Source: Symbiodinium natans (Eukaryota > Sar > Dinophyceae > Suessiales > Symbiodiniaceae). From it: a stretch of DNA of 64,000 nt. The stretch is from contig CAJNDS010000180.1 in assembly GCA_905221605.1 (NCBI GenBank), positions 259,501 to 323,500 of the forward strand, written 5' to 3'. The notes below the pieces were generated by a model. It saw only the letters and a list, made by a program, of their open reading frames with translations. It was not told the DNA's origin and did no database searches. Below, in pieces: positions 40,263 through 50,951 of the stretch. A program made the position numbers and the translations under genes. The first letter of the stretch is position 1. Each line of letters starts with the position of its first letter.

Positions 40263-40652
40263 GATGGGCATTTCCCCAAATAGAGGTACCCTTAAAATTC
40301 CGCGAAAAGCATAATCCTCATTATACGAACCCCCAAAGGGGTATCGGAGGCCCCCTAATATGGTAACTTTTTAAATTACCTTTTAACGGGCTGACGGTAT
40401 TGTCAGCTGTGCATCCAGGATATGATGGCAGCTTTACGACACCTGACTGCCATGAGCAGATCAAGTGGCTTCTTGGCGGAGGTGGCACAGCCTTTGTGAA
40501 GCAGTAGGGCCATCCGAACAGAATCTTAGTTGGCGCTCTGGAGTCAAAATTCCCGAAGCACCCTGCATCACAAAGTCCGCAAGTAGTATCCTTTCTGTCT
40601 TTCAAATGGCCTTCATCCTGTTCAACGCGTCAGCAAACGGAAAATGAACAAG

Positions 40653-41322
40653 GTTTGTCTTCGACCACATCTTCAGCATGAGCCTCCCGCAATGGGAGAC
40701 CTTCAAGAAGGAGTTCCCATTTGCGCAGCACGACTGCACTGCCTGCTACAATGGTTCCAGCCTGCAGATTCTAAAGAAGCAGGCTCATAGAGTGGCAGCA
40801 ACCTGTTCCTCTTAGGCGCTGAATGAATACACACTACACTTTTGGGATACAAAAATCCCCTACAGGACTGAAAGTATACACTTTTTCAGGGCTTATGAAC
40901 TCAGCAACTAAGTCTTCCCCATGCCAGCTTTTGCAGAGCCACCGACAAAAGGCACGCCAACCGCCCTGTGAACGCGATGAAAGACCACCGCCTTGTGAAG
41001 AACGACTTCGAGGAGTTCTTCTTTTGCGACTGTGGGGCCGAGACTCGGGGAGATCCGCCCAAAATTCCGGTTTAGGGTTTATGGTTTAGGGTTTACGGTT
41101 TGGGGTTTGGGGTTTAGGGGTTAGCTCGGAGAGAAGTCTGGGATCAAAGGGTTTAGGGTGTAGGGTTTAGGGTTCCCCTGGCAAAAGGGTTTAGGGTTTG
41201 GGGTTTAGACTTTTCCTGCAGACTGCAAGAGGCCGCGGCAGAAGTTGTCCTGCAGGAGGGCACCCCAGTGCAGTATGACTTCTTCCTAGGGCGCCACGAG
41301 GGCCGCAACCGCTACTTTCCAG
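40653..41322 (+). CDS. Three exons of an unknown gene
   Basis: Exon 1 (40653-40760): FVFDHIFSMSLPQWETFKKE, FPFAQHDCTACYNGSS. MITE H (40815-40915) lies in the gap. Exon 2 (40937-41069): ATDKRHANRPVNAMKDHRLV, NDFEEFFFCDCGAETRGDPP, then CCG|GTTTAGGG. Exon 3 (41222-41322): EVVLQEGTPVQYDFFLGRHE, GRNRYFP, GT. Each exon is convincing; their exact joining phases are not resolved. No family recognised. Confidence 0.55.
40815..40915. mobile_element. MITE family H, copy 2
   Basis: CTTAGGCGCTGAATGAA against TGAACTCAGCAACTAAG, with GGGCTTATGAACTCAGC as in copy 1. Confidence 0.7.
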
Positions 41323-41529
41323 GTCCTGATGCTGGGATCAGGGTTTTGGGACAAAGTCGGTTTGCTGAAAAAGGGGGGGGGGGTGCCTGTTTAAGGGCCC
41401 ATATTGAGGGACCATGCAACGTAAACCCTCTCATCCCTAAGAATGTCTTGCTGCAATGTACGTGCCCTCGCAAACGAGCCCCCAGTCCAGAGAGTTCGTA
41501 TGTTTGTACCATGCCGTCCGAAGTGAAGA

Positions 41530-41890
41530 CTGTGGCAGGCCATCCCAGCCAAAGATAAAGTAAAACTTTAATACGTGCATTTATTCGACTGTCACCTAAG
41601 AAAGGCCTAAAAACACTTTAAAAGACACCTATTTGATTTATTTGAACAAGCTTTCCCTGACGACCGGGGGCTTCCCCCCTCCAATCCTGAGGACCCCTGA
41701 GCCGCAGCAACCTTCCACAGAACATTAAGAACATTGGAGAAAATCTTGCTTCTAGGGTGTCAAATAGGTTCAAATAACAGTTTTTACAAGCGTAAGGAAC
41801 TTTAAAATAAGTTAGGGTTTCCTCAGTTTCCATGCGGAGGCCCATACCCCACCCTTGAGAATGTTGCATTCGCTGAATGCGTGTGTGACA
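41530..41890. other. Probably non-coding
   Basis: AACACTTTAAAAGACACCTA (41610-41632) and GGGTGTCAAATAGGTTCAAA (41755-41775) form an imperfect foldback. The 107-codon minus frame across it is not convincing. Confidence 0.4.
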
Positions 41891-42121
41891 TCCATGTGTG
41901 ATCAGAAGTCTCCAAGCTCGGATATCGCTGAACTGTGCCATGCCTTCATATGCTAGAGCAGGGTTTGAGGGTTTCGGGCTTAGGGTTGGTTTAGGGCCTT
42001 TTATCCCCTCTGTAGTGTCCTGTATGGCTGGTTGTCAAAATCATGATCCCTTTTGGGGGACCCTAAATATCAGGTGCCGTACCTTAAAAAAGGGATCCAA
42101 AAAGGGCCCATTTCTTGTGAC

Positions 42122-42468
42122 AACCACCCCTATAGCTTTACGCGTCCCCAAGCCAGGTGAAGGCTGGATCCTGGTTCCGAGTATTGCCACGATGGTGGCC
42201 GATGCCCCGGTCCAGATCATTTGGGTGGTGATGCAGTTGCCCGGGTTTTGCATGTGTGTGCCTGTGCATGTGCATGTGTGCGTGTGGTGCATGTGCATAT
42301 GTGTGCATGTGTGCATGTGTGCGTGTGCGTGTGTGCGAGATTGCTGTGGCTGCCGAGTTGATGTGCCTGATCATGCTCGCCGTGTTCGTGCGCGAGAACC
42401 GGAGCCGGCTCGAAAGCGCTGGGGGCTTGGTTGAGACCATCGGCAAGATCAGCTACAACCGCATGTAG
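42122..42468 (+). CDS. Membrane-protein exons
   Basis: Exon 1 (about 42130-42240) reads GWILVPSIATMVADAPVQII and WVVMQLPG. A TG/CATG repeat (42245-42335) lies in the gap. Exon 2 reads IAVAAELMCLIMLAVFVREN and GGLVETIGKISYNRM to TAG. Both carry a hydrophobic, membrane-like helix. Family unknown. Confidence 0.5.
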
Positions 42469-42721
42469 GGGCCGTGTAGGCTGGGCCAAAGGCCCGCCAG
42501 CTGCGCAATGGGGGTTTCGGGTTTAGGGTTTAGGGTTTAGGGTTTAGGGTGCTCCTTTGCAGCAGAAGGCCTCTGAATACACCCGGGGGTAGCTGCCCTC
42601 GGATGCACCAAGCACAGCCAGCAAAGGCCCTGTTTGGGTTCCTCTTCTGGTTTTCGCTCAGAACCTAACTGACCTAACTCCTCCTTTCAAAAAGAGCACG
42701 GGGGGGGACACTGCTGGTTGT

Positions 42722-42954
42722 ATGAGTTTGCCAGACTGTGCTGCTAGCAGACAGGGCCATGTCCTGCTGACAGCCACGACATGTGGAGCGCCCTTCCTTG
42801 CCAAAGTGACTGGAAGCCGCATGAACCTGGGAAGTTTGAACCCTCCAGCCATTCTCCAGCCTGTCCACGAGACAGACAGGCTACTTCCAGCTGAGAGCCA
42901 CTTGAAGCCGCCAACCTTTACCCATGTGCGCACTTTTCATATCGCATTCCCCCG
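42722..42954 (+). CDS. Exon ending at G|GTTTAGGG
   Basis: The frame GHVLLTATTCGAPFLAKVTG and PAESHLKPPTFTHVRTFHIA ends CCCCCG|GTTTAGGG at 42955. Confidence 0.5.
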
Positions 42955-43009
42955 GTTTAGGGTTTAGGGCTTAGGGTTTAGGGTTTAGGGTTTAGGTACG
43001 GAACTCAGC

Positions 43010-43214
43010 CAGTGGCCAAAGCAGCAACTCGAGCCAAGAATTGGACATTATCAGGTGCCGGAAGGGTTCCAGAAGGCGTTCGCCAATAGTTTCGCATCGG
43101 GGGGCAGTTTCTTATTACGGAGAAAGAGCCCTTCCTCAGCAGCCTGTCGCTATTGCGTTTCTCAAGCCTCATTCTTGAATATCGTTTCCGTACGGGAAAA
43201 ACCGCGAGGCAGAT
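43010..43214 (+). CDS. Terminal exon
   Basis: The frame PRIGHYQVPEGFQKAFANSF and CRYCVSQASFLNIVSVREKP runs to TGA. The minus ORF over it is a likely shadow. Confidence 0.5.
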
Positions 43215-43439
43215 GATAAAAAAAAGCCGGTATGCGTGTCGGAAGCTTTTCTGTGCACTGAATGAAGGTGGGTCTGTTCCATCCACGTAGTCCCGAAGGA
43301 TAGTTGAAACTAAATTGAATTGGCGTTAGCATGACGGGGTAAGGGATTGGTTTGCAAACCCAGCAACTGGCGAAAGTTCTCTTTCAGTAGGATCACCCCA
43401 TGGAAGGTTTGGGCAAAAATTGGTTTCGGGTTTCAGGGT

Positions 43440-43728
43440 TCAGGGTCCTAAAGGAAGTCCTACAAAACAGGTGCTTGCAGATTCCGATGCGCATGGGTGC
43501 GGCTCCAGAAAGTGTCAGGAGGGGCCACCAAAGGTGGCCCTCAGGTGGGCGAAGAAGGCGGGCGGCCCGCTCTCGTTGTCGGGGCCTTAGAGCAGGGCGG
43601 ACTGTTTTGGGTCGTTTGAGTGGTGGCCTTGCGCCTGCCTCTCTTAGTGGCCGTCTCCTTTCTGCTGAAGAAAGAAGAGGAGGGAGGAAGAGCATGAAGA
43701 GGAAGAAGAGGAGGGAACAGGAACATGA
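43440..43728 (+). CDS. Arg-rich exon, low certainty
   Basis: The frame KEVLQNRCLQIPMRMGAAPE and RRRRAARSRCRGLRAGRTVL ends in KRKKRREQEHE. A 182-codon minus frame overlaps. Confidence 0.3.
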
Positions 43729-43909
43729 ATAGGAGAAAGTGGAGGCAGACGATGACGAGAATGCAGAGGGATGACAGTATGTTGCAGGTAAACAGTTAGA
43801 GAAGACATGTTTACAACAGAATGCGCATAAAAGATAGGTCTGAAAAGTCTGTGGCATCAAACGAGGTAAGCTGAGGACCGCAGAACTGCATGTACCTCTC
43901 TTTTGTTTG

Positions 43910-44706
43910 TCATATCCGCCGAAAGCATACATGTAAATCAAATCCTAGGATGGTTCTTGTAAACAGGCCGCAATGTTCCTTGATGGCATGATGAGCCAGA
44001 TAGGCCGGGAGGTTTTGGGGCGTGGGAAGGGACAGGGGTTTTTGAAGCGTGCGAGTGTGCGCGAGGCTCTTAACCCAAATCCTGAACCTTGAAAGTGCAG
44101 CTTTCCAAAGGCCACCACAACCAACTAGGCAGCCCCCTGGCCCATTGCTTATGAGCTTCGGAACAATGTCCAATGTCGTGAGGCATACTCTTTAAGTGTG
44201 GCGCATTTGAACGCTTGAGGTTCTCATCATCATGCTAAGGGAGCTAGGCTACAGTCGGTTTGAGAAGACGAACGGCTGCACCACCCGTGCGGCACACTTG
44301 GTAGCGGATGCGCATGTCGACCGGCTTTGACCATGCGTTTGAGCAAGTAGGGGCAGGGCTTCCAAAGGTGTGTGGCAAAGGCAGAAATCGACAGAGACGA
44401 GGAAGTGAAGACGAGTGGATGGGCAAGAACATCGTCCAGAGAGATTGTGATGGGGCCCCCTGGAGGAAAGACGAAGCTATGAAGATGGACAATAGCTGCA
44501 GATTCCGAGCGGTTGGACCGTGCTGACAGTGGTGGCTCCATACCCCGAGCGCAGTCGCCAAAGTCAGCATCGACGAGCCATAGCAGGTGGTCCTCACCCT
44601 GCGACACGAGGCTCGGACATGTCTTGGAGCATCCCGTTCGCGCCGCCGCACCCATGGAATCCGGCCCCAAGATGTGCGAGACCGACAGGAAGGACGTGAG
44701 AGTCAA
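43910..44706 (-). CDS. Possible minus-strand gene
   Basis: Minus frames 44230-44706 (EDHLLWLVDADFGDCARGME, SAAIVHLHSFVFPPGGPITI) and 43910-44173 (MDIVPKLISNGPGGCLVGCG). A plus-strand frame (44513-44706) ends KMCETDRKDVRVK at AAG|GTAGCCCTAAA, so the strand is disputed. Confidence 0.35.
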
Positions 44707-44710
44707 GGTA

Positions 44711-44953
44711 GCCCTAAACCCTAAACCCTAAACCCTAAACCCTAAACCCTAAACCCTAAACCCTAAACCCTAAACCCTAAACCCTAAACAGCTGTTCTGG
44801 AGCCTGTCATCCGGGCCATGGGGTGGTCAAGATGCTGGTCCGGCTGACAGCCAGATCAGGGACCGGCTTTCTCAGGATCTCCAGCTACACGCCCTGCCTG
44901 AAAAAATAGGGTTTAGGGTTTAGGGTTTAGGGTTTAGGGTTTAGGGTTTAGGG
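44711..44953 (+). repeat. CCCTAAA tract and TTTAGGG tract around an exon-like piece
   Basis: Tract 44711-44787 begins AAG|GTAGCCCTAAA and ends CTAAACAG. A 115-base open segment follows (for example VVKMLVRLTARSGTGFLRIS), then the opposite-orientation tract 44908-44953. Confidence 0.6.
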
Positions 44954-45211
44954 AAGTTGGGAACCCTCAGGCCTTGTTGAGAACCCTGACCTCTCAGCCC
45001 CAAACCCGCAACCCTGGGACAGGTGCACTTGATTGCACTTGCCTGGCATAAGCGAGACCGGTGAGGTCCTCTGGTCTGGGGGCATGATCGAATTTGCTTG
45101 GGTGCTTGGGGTGGTCGCTGCCGTCATGCCTGCACGGTCACATGATCCGGAGTATGGGCCCTGAATTTGGGTCCCCCGTTATATACCCAAACCCGTGGGG
45201 GGAGGGGTGGG

Positions 45212-45262
45212 GTGGGCGGGGGGGGGGGGGGGTTTGGTGGGGGTGGGGGTGGGGGCGTGCCT
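45212..45262. repeat. G-rich run
   Basis: G-runs and TGGGGG units, likely to form quadruplexes. Confidence 0.85.
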
Positions 45263-45669
45263 ATGGCAGGCACCGGACGTGTAGGTAGGGGCTGCCTGTT
45301 TCAGGCCAAAAAGTGCCAAATTAAATGATGGCGCAAACCCTTGTTCAGAGGGGATTGGAGGTGGGGTGCCTGCTTTGTGCTACCTCGACACCTACGGCCC
45401 AAGGCCTCGGCGGATTCCTCCCTTTAAACTTTAAACAAGGGTAAGGGACCATACTGGGCCTGTGGTTCCAACCTCAGAATCTTTTTCTCCTTGCTTCCAT
45501 TCGCTCACTCTCGGTGGACGCATTGCATCCCTGCAGTGTGGTTGCGAGGCTGCTGGCAAAAAAACCCTAAACCCCGAAGCCCCCAAACCCCTAAGCCCCT
45601 AAACCTCCAAACCCTAAACGCTAAACCAAAACCCCCGAAACCCCTAAACTCCTGTGTAAACCCCGCCAG

Positions 45670-45959
45670 GCATCTCGACCCAGGGGTCGTTGGATGCCTT
45701 GCGCAGGCAGCTGGGCCCGGGTGTCGACCCCCTGTGCTCCGAGCAAAAGGAAGTTCAGAGTTTTTTGTTTCTCCTGTGTTTAGTTTTGTTTTTATTGTTT
45801 GGGGTTTGGGCTAGGGTTTTGTTTAGCTGTTGGGGTTTCTTGGGGTCGGGTCATGTCAGGTACGACTACTCTGCGAAGCAGGACTCGCACAGGCGGGCAC
45901 ACCTGAAGAAGCAGCCGTTAAGGAGAAAGGACACGGCTCCTTCATCACCGCACAAATGA
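45670..45959 (+). CDS. Two exons, unknown protein
   Basis: Exon 1 after CCCCGCCAG reads GISTQGSLDALRRQLGPGVD and LCSEQKE (GT near 45758). Exon 2 after TCATGTCAG reads YDYSAKQDSHRRAHLKKQPL to TGA 45957-45959. Preceded by a degenerate CCCTAAA tract after TGGCAAAAAAA (45553). Confidence 0.55.
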
Positions 45960-46299
45960 GGAAGACTTCCCGCCCCAAGCTTTGGCCACCATGTTTTAGC
46001 CCAGATTCCCCCAAAGCTCCTTGAAAGGCCGAGGATCCCCTACATCCTACACCCTGAACCCTGAACCCTAAACCCTAAACCCTAAACCCTAAACCCTGAA
46101 CCCTGAGCCCAAAAAACCCTAACCGGTCCCTGTAGGGGTCCTTGACGCAAGAAGGGGTCCTTGACGTGGGGAGGCGTGTGCCCCCACAACCCGGTTCCCA
46201 TCAAAAATCTCCGACATTGACTGAAAGAAAAGGGGTGGAGAGGAGGGCCACCACCCAAAGCCCCAAACCCAAAAAGCTTCAATAGTCTATACCCTTTAA

Positions 46300-46515
46300 A
46301 CGTAAATATAAATAAAGAAGTATAAATAAAGACAAATAAATACAAACAAATATAAATACAAATAAATCAAGAAATAAATAAACAAATACATATATATATA
46401 TATATGTGGGGGTTTCCGAAAATTGGGGGTACCCTTTTTGGGGTTCCGACAATAAGGATTATACTTTTTGGGGGTAGATGAAGGGTACCCCTATTTTGGA
46501 AAATACCCCTATGTA
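46300..46515. mobile_element. AAAT microsatellite next to MITE C
   Basis: AAATA-type repeat (46300-46405), then GGGGGTTTCCGAAAATTGGG to CCCCTATTTTGGAAAATACC (46407-46510), a MITE C relative. Confidence 0.6.
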
Positions 46516-46539
46516 TATACCATCGTACATGCGTATACC

Positions 46540-46698
46540 AACATCCGCATCTACACATTATTCGCCGTGGGGGAGCAGATCGCAGGCCTCGGCACGTTGA
46601 AAAGAAAGACCAGGCGCGCCGGGAACTCCAGGGCGCGAGTTTTGTTTTTTCACGACCACGACCCAGGGAGCCCCATGTACTCCTTGATTGAATACTAG
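46540..46698 (+). CDS. Terminal exon
   Basis: The frame FAVGEQIAGLGTLKRKTRRA and ARVLFFHDHDPGSPMYSLIE runs to TAG. Confidence 0.45.
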   Translation, partial: NIRIYTLFAVGEQIAGLGTLKRKTRRAGNSRARVLFFHDHDPGSPMYSLIEY

Positions 46699-46866
46699 GA
46701 CCCGTGCTCATTTGCTGAAGTCTGCATTTCCCTCCACTATGGTTGCAGCTGCGACTCGTTTCGTGAGATCCCATGAAGCCTTGTGAAGCTTGCCCTGAAC
46801 CCTAAACCCTAAACCCTGAAGCTTAGACCACCAGAGTCTGCCAAATCCCGATCTGCGATGCAGGAA

Positions 46867-47368
46867 GGTACCAAGGAGAGTACCATGATCGAGCAGCTGA
46901 GACGAACCCTTCGGGAGGTCTTGGGCGGGGTTGAGCGTTTCTGGTTTAGGGTTCAGGGCTCAGGGTTAGGATCTGGCTAGTCCCCAGCCCAGTTGCGAAA
47001 CGGGTTTAGGGTTTTGGGTTGAGGGTTTAGGGTGGTGTCTTGTAGGAGTCGTGGGCTTCAGGGCCTCACGGCCACCCAGACCCGGTCGACTGTCCGGTAC
47101 GGGATGGACGCAGACACCACTATAGCCCTTCAGGCACGTGCCTTCGACCGGTACGTACTGTAACCAGCACGACTCAGGAGCTACCAACCAGACGACATGT
47201 GAAGACACATTCGGGGCCAATGATTCGCATCTCGGCTTTGCCAAGCTAAACCCTAAACCCTACACCGGCCAGGTGGTGGGGATCAACACCACGGCAGAGG
47301 AGCAAGATGCGCAACAGGCCCAGAAAAAGCGCTCAGAAGTCAGGGGTGGTTGGGTTTCTGGGTCTTAG
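46867..47368 (+). CDS. Multi-exon gene with tract introns
   Basis: Exon 1 (46867-46943) reads EGTKESTMIEQLRRTLREVL and GGVERF, ending CTG|GTTTAGGG. The intron carries GGCTAG...CCCAGTTGCGAAACGGG. Exon 2 (about 47061-47151) reads GLTATQTRSTVRYGMDADTT and IALQARAFDR with GT. Exon 3 contains TCEDTFGANDSHLGFAKLNP and VVGINTTAEEQDAQQAQKKR; it holds a two-unit CCCTAAA that is either coding (LNPKP) or a tiny intron. Confidence 0.55.
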
Positions 47369-47962
47369 TGATTCCACTTCGGGGGCATCCGGCCTAAACT
47401 GTTCAATTCCGCAATCGTCAATTCTCTAGACCATGGTCCCCTTCGGGTACCTATTAAATATTAGGGGTAGGGTTTAGGGTCTAGGGTTTAGGGTTTAGGG
47501 GTGGCATCCTTTCCTGGCAGTTGTCCGCGGTCCAGTTGCAAAAGGGTTTAGGGTTTAGGGATCATAATGCAGAGAACTCACCATACAATCCCACCACGCC
47601 TGCTTGAGCGATCCTTTTTCCAAGCAAAGTTCCTGGCCTGCCCCGACAACAAGCCCTCTTGAGGGAGCATCTGCCACCTTGCGTTCATGGGCAAGTGCTG
47701 ATGGTGCAATTTCCTGCTCTGAGCCCGAAAGCCCAAAGCATCTTTACTCTGAAACCCTAAACCCTAAACCCTAAACCCTAAACCCTAAACCCTAAACCCT
47801 AAACCCTAAACCCTAAACCCTAAACCCTAAACCCTAAACCCTAAACCCTAAACCCTAAACCCTAAACCCTAAGCCCTAGCCCTAAACTCTAAACCCCTAA
47901 ACCTTGAACCCTGAACCCTACAACCCTAAGCCCTAAACCTTAAACCACTTGCCACCTTGCAG

Positions 47963-48050
47963 GCCGAGGAGGACGACGAGGTCGAGGCCAAAGTGCCTGC
48001 TGGGCAGTTGCGGGCGCTGCGTGAGCAGAAGAGGCGCGCGTGGCGCTGTG
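47963..48050 (+). CDS. Exon between two tracts, acidic then basic
   Basis: After CCACCTTGCAG the frame reads AEEDDEVEAKVPAGQLRALR and EQKRRAWRC, ending CTGTG|GTTTAGGG at 48051. TGCCACCTTGC also occurs at 47670-47682, before the large tract 47754-47945. Confidence 0.6.
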
Positions 48051-48097
48051 GTTTAGGGTTTAGGGTTTAGGGTTTAGGGGTTAGGGGTTTCGGGTTT

Positions 48098-48244
48098 TCT
48101 TGGAGGTTCACGGTTTAATAAGTAGTTAGAAACTGTACCTAGAACCCACTTTTGAGGCCCTGAAGTGCCCCGATAAGGCTATGATTTTTGGGGGTTATAA
48201 GCACAGTTATCATTGGTTAAGAAGTACCCTGAGCCTCCAAGTAG
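48098..48244. mobile_element. MITE family B copy after a TTTAGGG tract
   Basis: TCTTGGAGGTTCACGGTTTA against AAGTACCCTGAGCCTCCAAG, with TTAGAAACTGTACCTAGAAC inside. Confidence 0.8.
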
Positions 48245-48843
48245 GGTCTTACCCAGTGTTCAAAAGGGAAGAGGTAGTTCAGAGAGGTCATCGGTGAGGG
48301 TTGCCTCGCGTTTCTGCATATAAGCTTTGCGGCATACGATCTCCCATGTTTTGTGAAAGGCTTACTGAGACGAGCAGCGCTCCTCATTTACACTCTTTGT
48401 GGTGCTGTCGGCAGGGCTATGGAAGGGTTACACATTACCACTGAATTGGCAGGCTACTGCTCAGGTCGTGACAGGGGGCAGCATTCCTGGCCACGATGAA
48501 GCCCGAAACCATCCCTGAAGGGGTGTCTTCATGATGAGCGCTACAGTTGGGTGCCCGGACCTTTGAGAAGTCTCTTGGAGGTTTGGAATGACAGGTCCTT
48601 ACAAAGGGGGGCCAGTCAACCCCAAAGAGGATCAAAGAGGCCATTCTTCGAAAACCTGAACCCAACAGTTTTCGAGATTCGAAGCTCACTTAGTGGTTTC
48701 CCAAAAGTCAGGTGATCTGCACATACATCCTAAACCCTAAACCCTAAACCCTAGACCCTAAACCCTAAACCCTAAACCCGAAACCCCTGAGATGGACCGT
48801 CCCCAAAAAGGGGACCAAGCCCCACCTAAATTTCTTTTTTCAG

Positions 48844-48916
48844 GCCGATGTCCTCCTTCGTCTCCACCAGCAGGGAGTACATGAACGCCCTGGCGCGGCT
48901 GGGGTCGTGGAAGTGG
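48844..48916 (+). CDS. Exon after a strong pyrimidine acceptor
   Basis: AAATTTCTTTTTTCAG, then PMSSFVSTSREYMNALARLG and SWKW, ending GG|GTTTAGG. Unknown. Confidence 0.55.
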
Positions 48917-48959
48917 GTTTAGGCTCTCAGGGGCGTTTGTTTGGTGACTCAGCTTTCTG

Positions 48960-49315
48960 TTAAGGTTCCCATGTAACCCGCCTGCTATCTGCATGTGGCG
49001 GCTGACCGTGGGTACGAGGTACGTACAACTGTGAGATGGCATGTCAGGTGCCTCCTTGCCAGTGACAGCATTGGATATGCCATGAACCTCTCTCTGTGGG
49101 CACGAAGTAAGTGTGCAGATGTTGCGGCAGGCCATCGAAAATAGATTTCGGGCCATGACCCCAGAGAGCATCTGCCGAGCAATGCGGCACGCCAGCTGGT
49201 GCATGTGGTGTGCAGTGCCGCATGCGAACGATGATCAGCAAAGGGCCACGCCCTGACGCGTACGTGCGTCTGAACCCATGCCACAGCCCGCGGCCATCCT
49301 CCGGCAGCAATCACC
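48960..49315 (-). other. Open frames of unclear strand
   Basis: Three minus frames (up to 148 codons) overlap here, none with clear splice signals. Left as uncertain. Confidence 0.3.
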
Positions 49316-49404
49316 CTAAACTCTCAACCCTAAACCCTAAACCCTAAACCCTAAACCCCCAACCTAAACCCCAAACCCTAAACCCCAAACCCCCCCCCCG
49401 CCGC

Positions 49405-49500
49405 CCAAGGCGCCGCCTCCGGGTTCCTATCGGCCCATGACGCACCTCTGCGCCCCTCGGGTGAAGACCCCGGTCGCAGCCCCAAGAGCTCAGGGGCCTT
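49405..49500 (+). CDS. Pro-rich exon after a CCCTAAA/poly-C tract
   Basis: The frame KAPPPGSYRPMTHLCAPRVK and TPVAAPRAQGP runs to TAG. Confidence 0.4.
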
Positions 49501-49514
49501 AGGGTGTGCAGTTG

Positions 49515-49635
49515 TTTACAGGGTTTAAGGTTCTATTAAGGTCATATTAAGGCTATATTAAGGTTATATGAAGGTTATACTAAGGTTATACTAAGGTTAT
49601 GCTGGTTCAGGATATATTAAGGTTGTAGTAAGGAG
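49515..49635. repeat. 11-base tandem repeat
   Basis: About nine copies of AAGGTTATATT/AAGGTTATACT-type units. The unit is unrelated to the telomere heptamer. Confidence 0.88.
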
Positions 49636-49645
49636 GGTTTAGGGA

Positions 49646-49837
49646 TTGGAGTTTAGGACTTGTGTGCAATGGAGCCCTGTAGCTGGAACTCCAGAGACAA
49701 GATTGAAGCTGGGTCCATGGCAAGGCAATCATAACTCAGCTGGCCTGAAGGTCTTCACCAATCGCGAGCCGACGCACAGCAGAAAGCGCATGGTCATGGA
49801 GAGGGAGGCACTCACTAACATTAAAAATTATGAATAG
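49646..49837 (+). CDS. Small ORF or exon
   Basis: The frame GLKVFTNREPTHSRKRMVME and REALTNIKNYE runs to TAG. Confidence 0.35.
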   Translation: MEFRTCVQWSPVAGTPETRLKLGPWQGNHNSAGLKVFTNREPTHSRKRMVMEREALTNIKNYE

Positions 49838-50317
49838 TACTGATCATATTCAAAATAATCATGTGAACAGGAAGTTAAAACAGTATTGATAAGGTTCATA
49901 ATCAGGAGTTTCTCAGTTTCTCTGGGCAGTTCCAGGGTTGGCGGGCATGGGCACGCAACCGACGTTCTGAGAATTTGAAGTTTGCACCGGTGTCGTGGCT
50001 TTTATTTGGAAGATGCTAAATGAGCGATGAGCACATGGATGTATACTTGCCAACATAAGAGCGCAGACGTCCAAGGGTGGAATATTTTAATGTGCCCGCA
50101 AGCTGTGCTCTAAGGGGATCGAGATAGGAGCATCCTAACAAAAGATTGGGCGCGTTCATCCAGGCATTAGGCACGCCCTGGATGTCAAAAATTGGGCCAG
50201 TAACCCAGATACTACAACACTGCCTGAATATGACGGAACGATGTAACAAGTCAGCTGCTCCAATGGACAGGGCACTGCCATGCGTTGACCAGACCTCAGT
50301 GTGTGCGCGTGCGCGCA

Positions 50318-50556
50318 GGTCAGAAAGCTCCAGTCAGCAGGCAAACCTTGTGAGCACCTGCTGCAGGCACGGCCGGAACGATGTCCCTGTTTAGATTCTC
50401 TGCGGCTGTCGAAATTGAAGTATCTGAAACCAAGAACCCTGAGCCCCAAACATCCCCCAAACCAGAACATCGAGCCCTCCCTTGTTTCTTCAGATGAACC
50501 CAGGGCGTGACGAGTGTGGAGCTGCTTGATGAGCCGCCTGAGAGGAGTTTGGGTTA
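50318..50556 (+). CDS. Two exons
   Basis: Exon 1 after GCGCGCAG reads VRKLQSAGKPCEHLLQARPE and RLSKLKYL. Exon 2 (about 50504-50556) reads GVTSVELLDEPPERSLG to TAA. The minus 163-codon ORF over it is probably a shadow. Confidence 0.45.
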
Positions 50557-50649
50557 AGGGGGCTCCTGGGCCGTTTGTAAACTCTAAACCCCCTGGGCTT
50601 TGTAGACTCTGGAGGGCTTCTTCTTTTCGAGAAGTGCATTTGGGCATTT

Positions 50650-50757
50650 CCCCAGACAGGGGGCACCTTTGTTACACCCCAAATAGCATAGAACCCCCTT
50701 ACAGTAGAGGGACCCCCAAAAGGGTACCCCTATTTTCGGAAACCCCCATTTGACTCT
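50650..50757. mobile_element. MITE family C relative
   Basis: CACCTTTGTTACACCCCAAA to CCCCTATTTTCGGAAACCCC; internal ACCCCCAAAAGGGTACCCC. Confidence 0.65.
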
Positions 50758-50951
50758 TCGAGACGATCTCACCGAATGCTCTGTGCGGAGTCTGTGGAGG
50801 ATGCGCCGCGCTGTCACGACACCGAACCTGGAGCGCTATCCGCCGAGGCGCCCCTCGCTTGGGGTTTAGGGTTTAGGGTTTAGGGTTTAGGGTTTAGGGT
50901 TTAGGGTTTAGGGTTTAGGGTTCAAGATTGTCTTGTATAGCATAGTTTCAG

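Noticed and set aside
43393-43941. 182-codon minus-strand ORF
   Set aside because: Low-complexity Ser/Leu/Pro over a purine-rich plus-strand run; no motif.
50156-50647. 163-codon minus-strand ORF
   Set aside because: The plus strand has two shorter frames with clear acceptors here; the minus frame looks like their shadow.
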